DNA of 64,000 bases from Streptomyces sp. TP-A0356 (lineage in GTDB: Bacteria; Actinomycetota; Actinomycetes; Streptomycetales; Streptomycetaceae): NCBI RefSeq assembly GCF_001417775.1, contig NZ_BBZJ01000024.1:62001-126000 (forward strand). Reading direction: 5' to 3'. The notes below the pieces were generated by a model. It worked only from the letters and a program-made list of their open reading frames with translations, was not told the DNA's origin and did no database searches. Positions 60,383 to 64,000 of this stretch are shown here, in pieces. Position 1 is the stretch's first letter. Each line of letters begins with the position of its first letter. The position numbers were made by a program, and so were the translations under genes.

Positions 60383-61720
60383 TCAGCGTGTCGCTCCCGT
60401 CACGATCCAGCGCCCCGAGCGAGCGCGCAGCCACAGCGTGAGCATCCGCACGGTCATCATCAGAGTCATCGCCGCCCACAGAGCGGTGAGCCCGCCGCCG
60501 ATGACCGGCACGAGCAGGGCCACGGGAGCGAAGACCGCCAGGGTCAGCACCATCGCCCAGGCGAGGTACCTTCCGTCGCCCGCGCCCATGAGCACGCCGT
60601 CCAGCACGAAGACCACGCCGCAGATGGGCTGCGCGACGGCCACGAGCGCCAAGGCGGGCAGGGCCGCATGGTGGACGGCCGTGTCACCGGTGAACAGCGG
60701 CAGGAAGAGCGGGCGGGAGACGAGGACCAGGAATCCGAGCCCGATCCCGGCGGCGATACCCCACTGCACCATGCGGCGGCAGGCCTCGCGGGCGCCCTCC
60801 GCGTCGTCTGCGCCGAGATAGCGGCCGATGATGGCCTGCCCGGCGATGGCGATCGCGTCGAGGGCGAAGGCGAGCAGACTCCACAGCGACAGGATGATCT
60901 GGTGCGCGGCGATGTCGGCGTCCCCGAGCCTGGCGGCGACTGCTGTGGCGATCATCAGGATCGCCCGTAGCGAGAGGGTTCGCACCAGCAGGGGCACTCC
61001 CGCCTGAGCGCAGGCACGTATCCCGGCCGCGTCCGGTCGAAGTGAAGCGCCGTGTCGGAGGGCGCCATGGACGACGACGTAGAGATAGACAGCGGCCATG
61101 CCGCACTGGGCGATGACGGTGCCCCAGGCGGAACCGGCGATGCCCAGGCCGGCACCGTAGACGAGCCCCGCGTTGAGGGCCGCGTTCGCGATGAAGCCCG
61201 CGATGGCGACGTACAGCGGTGTCCTCGTGTCCTGCAGTCCGCGCAGGACACCGGTCGCGGCGAGCACGATCAGCATTGCGGGGATGCCGAGTGCCGAGAT
61301 CCGCAGATATGTCGTGGCGTACGGGGCGGCGGTCTGCGAGGCTCCGAAGAGGTCCACGATCCCGGGCGCCGTGGGCAGGACGACGACGATGACGGCGATA
61401 CCGAGCAGCAGAGCCAGCCAGATGCCGTCCATGCCCTGGCGGATGGCGGCTCTGAGATCGCCCGCGCCGACCCTGCGCGCGACTGCGGCCGTGGTGGCGT
61501 ATGCGAGGAACACGAACACGCTCACCGCGGTGGTCAGCAGCGCCGAGGCCACGCCGAGGCCGGCCAGCTGCGCGGTGCCGAGGTGGCCGACGATCGCGCT
61601 GTCGGCCATCACGAAGAGGGGTTCCGCGACGAGTGCGCCGAAGGCCGGAACGGCCAGCGCGACGATCTCCCGGTCGTGCCGGCGTCGAGTGGCGCCGGGT
61701 GGCGCGAGAGCGGGTGTCAT
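60383..61720 (-). CDS. MATE family efflux transporter (DinF-like)
   Basis: 445 residues with 12 hydrophobic helices in two related halves. It starts M-T-P-A-L-A-P-P, and the first helix region R-E-I-V-A-L-A-V-P-A-F-G-A-L is typical of DinF/NorM. The substrate is unknown. A TAGATT -10-like hexamer ends about 9 nt before the ATG at 61720 and no ribosome site is visible, so the mRNA may be leaderless; GTG 61726 and TTG 61729 keep the frame. Confidence 0.85.
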   Translation of the reverse strand: MTPALAPPGATRRRHDREIVALAVPAFGALVAEPLFVMADSAIVGHLGTAQLAGLGVASALLTTAVSVFVFLAYATTAAVARRVGAGDLRAAIRQGMDGIWLALLLGIAVIVVVLPTAPGIVDLFGASQTAAPYATTYLRISALGIPAMLIVLAATGVLRGLQDTRTPLYVAIAGFIANAALNAGLVYGAGLGIAGSAWGTVIAQCGMAAVYLYVVVHGALRHGASLRPDAAGIRACAQAGVPLLVRTLSLRAILMIATAVAARLGDADIAAHQIILSLWSLLAFALDAIAIAGQAIIGRYLGADDAEGAREACRRMVQWGIAAGIGLGFLVLVSRPLFLPLFTGDTAVHHAALPALALVAVAQPICGVVFVLDGVLMGAGDGRYLAWAMVLTLAVFAPVALLVPVIGGGLTALWAAMTLMMTVRMLTLWLRARSGRWIVTGATR

Positions 61721-61908
61721 GGCCACCAATCTAATCGTCCACAGGTAAGAGATGTGATGGGCTATTGTCCCTTACTTCCTGGTCGGCGGGGTGTGGTGCT
61801 GTGCACCGTTCGCGGCGATCTTGGCCCGAGAGGTGAAGTTTTTCTTCTGCACAGCCAGTGGACGGGAAAGACGCAGCTCAGGGCGGGTGTGATGAGGTCA
61901 CTGAGGGC

Positions 61909-61997
61909 TTGTTCACAGGGCTGTCCACCGTGTCGTGCACAGGTTTTGCGGAGTTCTCCACAGCATCGGGGCCGTCGTCCACATGGCCTGTGGATAA
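61909..61997. promoter_or_regulatory. Cluster of DnaA boxes upstream of dnaB
   Basis: Six box-like nonamers within 90 bp: TTGTTCACA (61909-61917), CTGTCCACC (61921-61929), TCGTGCACA (61933-61941), TTCTCCACA (61954-61962), TCGTCCACA (61975-61983) and the exact TTATCCACA in reverse (61989-61997). The first three are evenly 12 bp apart. Two more near-boxes lie at 61735-61743 and 61845-61853. The 61721-62179 gap holds no gene. The cluster sits about 180 bp before dnaB. Confidence 0.75.
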
Positions 61998-62179
61998 CCA
62001 GATTGGCTGACGGTGCCGACGGGCCTACCGTGGTCCGGCGCCCACTCCCCCTCCGTGCTCGGAAATCGCGCAGAACCGACGCGTCTGAACCGGAGCTGGG
62101 CCTCTCAGTTTGTCAGTGTCGTGTCCTAGAAATGAGGGGCACGGCGAGGTCCGCGCGGCGGACGGGAGGAGGCGGCCCG

Positions 62180-63655
<1,476 letters not shown>

Positions 63656-63730
63656 CCCGTCGTCCTTCCTGTGCGCGGCGCCGAAGGAAATGCACTCGAC
63701 GCGGCATGTGGGGCCGGGTGGACTGTGCCC

Positions 63731-64000
63731 ATGACGACATCTCAGGACGAGCTGCTTCCCGCCACCCACCGGGCCCTGTTGCACCGCATCGCCGTGGCAC
63801 AGGCCGAGGGAAGAGCCCCCTCGTTGGTGGCGGCGGTCGTCCGGGACGGGCGGACGGTGTGGCATGGCTCGCGCACCTGTGTGGACGGCCACGCCCCGGA
63901 CGAGAACGTGCAGTACCGGATCGGCTCGATCACCAAGACCTTCACCGCGGTTCTCGTGCTGCGGTTGCGGGACGAGGGGCTGCTGGACCTCGGGGATGCG
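63731..64000 (+). CDS. Beta-lactamase/DD-peptidase family serine hydrolase, N-terminal part
   Basis: The gene runs off the window after 90 codons. It starts M-T-T-S-Q-D-E-L-L-P and shows the catalytic S-x-x-K motif as G-S-I-T-K-T-F (Ser66, Lys69), typical of class C beta-lactamases and related esterases or peptidases. There is no signal peptide, so an intracellular esterase or peptidase is as likely as an antibiotic-degrading enzyme. Whether the later Y-x-N and K-T-G motifs exist cannot be seen. Confidence 0.8.
   Translation, partial: MTTSQDELLPATHRALLHRIAVAQAEGRAPSLVAAVVRDGRTVWHGSRTCVDGHAPDENVQYRIGSITKTFTAVLVLRLRDEGLLDLGDA

Overview
This window is the origin region of a Streptomyces chromosome (or that of a very close relative). 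The evidence is the high-GC coding with GTG/TTG starts, the block rpmH-rnpA-yidD-yidC-jag-rsmG-parA-parB to one side of dnaA, and dnaN-gnd-recF-dciA-gyrB-gyrA to the other. An ~800-bp oriC between dnaA and dnaN is packed with DnaA boxes of the TTGTCCACA type, and many exact GTTTCACGTGAAAC parS sites lie around it. Gene order matches, from memory, S. coelicolor SCO3848 to SCO3912. I cannot name the species from the sequence alone.

Left arm (1-15200). The 3' end of a PASTA-domain Ser/Thr kinase (PknB type) faces a minus-strand cluster. That cluster holds a DUF881 protein, three class E sortases, a 53-residue membrane protein and a PabA/TrpG-type amidotransferase, with several 4-nt start/stop overlaps. 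Next come the cell-division protein CrgA, a rhomboid protease, a cyclophilin, a DUF5324 protein, tRNA-Ala(TGC), an XRE-type regulator, a second (orphan) Ser/Thr kinase, a secreted/membrane-anchored protein, a DLW-39 micro-protein, a small secreted protein and tRNA-Ile(GAT).

Replication core (15200-34240). gyrB-gyrA with a DUF3566 membrane protein, dciA, recF, gnd and dnaN run leftward. oriC follows, then dnaA (leftward) and, divergently, rpmH, rnpA, yidD, yidC, jag and rsmG, and then parA-parB. dnaA and rpmH have divergent promoters with DnaA boxes between them.

Right arm (34240-64000). An acetyltransferase is convergent with trxB-trxA, which have a SigR-type promoter. A minus-strand series follows: sigM, its membrane anti-sigma factor, a pseudokinase with an extracellular discoidin-like domain, the lipid II flippase MurJ and a DUF6049 membrane protein. 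The CCA-adding enzyme, an LppU/SCO3897-type protein, an MFS transporter, padR-ino1 (inositol-phosphate synthase), a class A penicillin-binding protein, a GT87-type glycosyltransferase, an alanine-racemase-like enzyme and FemX come next. The rpsF-ssb-rpsR-rplI operon, a MATE transporter, dnaB and a truncated beta-lactamase-family gene end the window.

The genes serve two connected programmes: starting, supercoiling and segregating the chromosome, and making and dividing the cell wall. Three signals lie outside the genes and are the main points of interest. First, DnaA-box clusters occur away from oriC: crgA-rhomboid (four exact boxes), upstream of dnaB and upstream of parA. Second, nine exact parS sites all lie on the parAB side of dnaA and often sit in or beside terminator hairpins. 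Third, several proteins carry parS inside their coding sequence as the peptide V-S-R-E-T.
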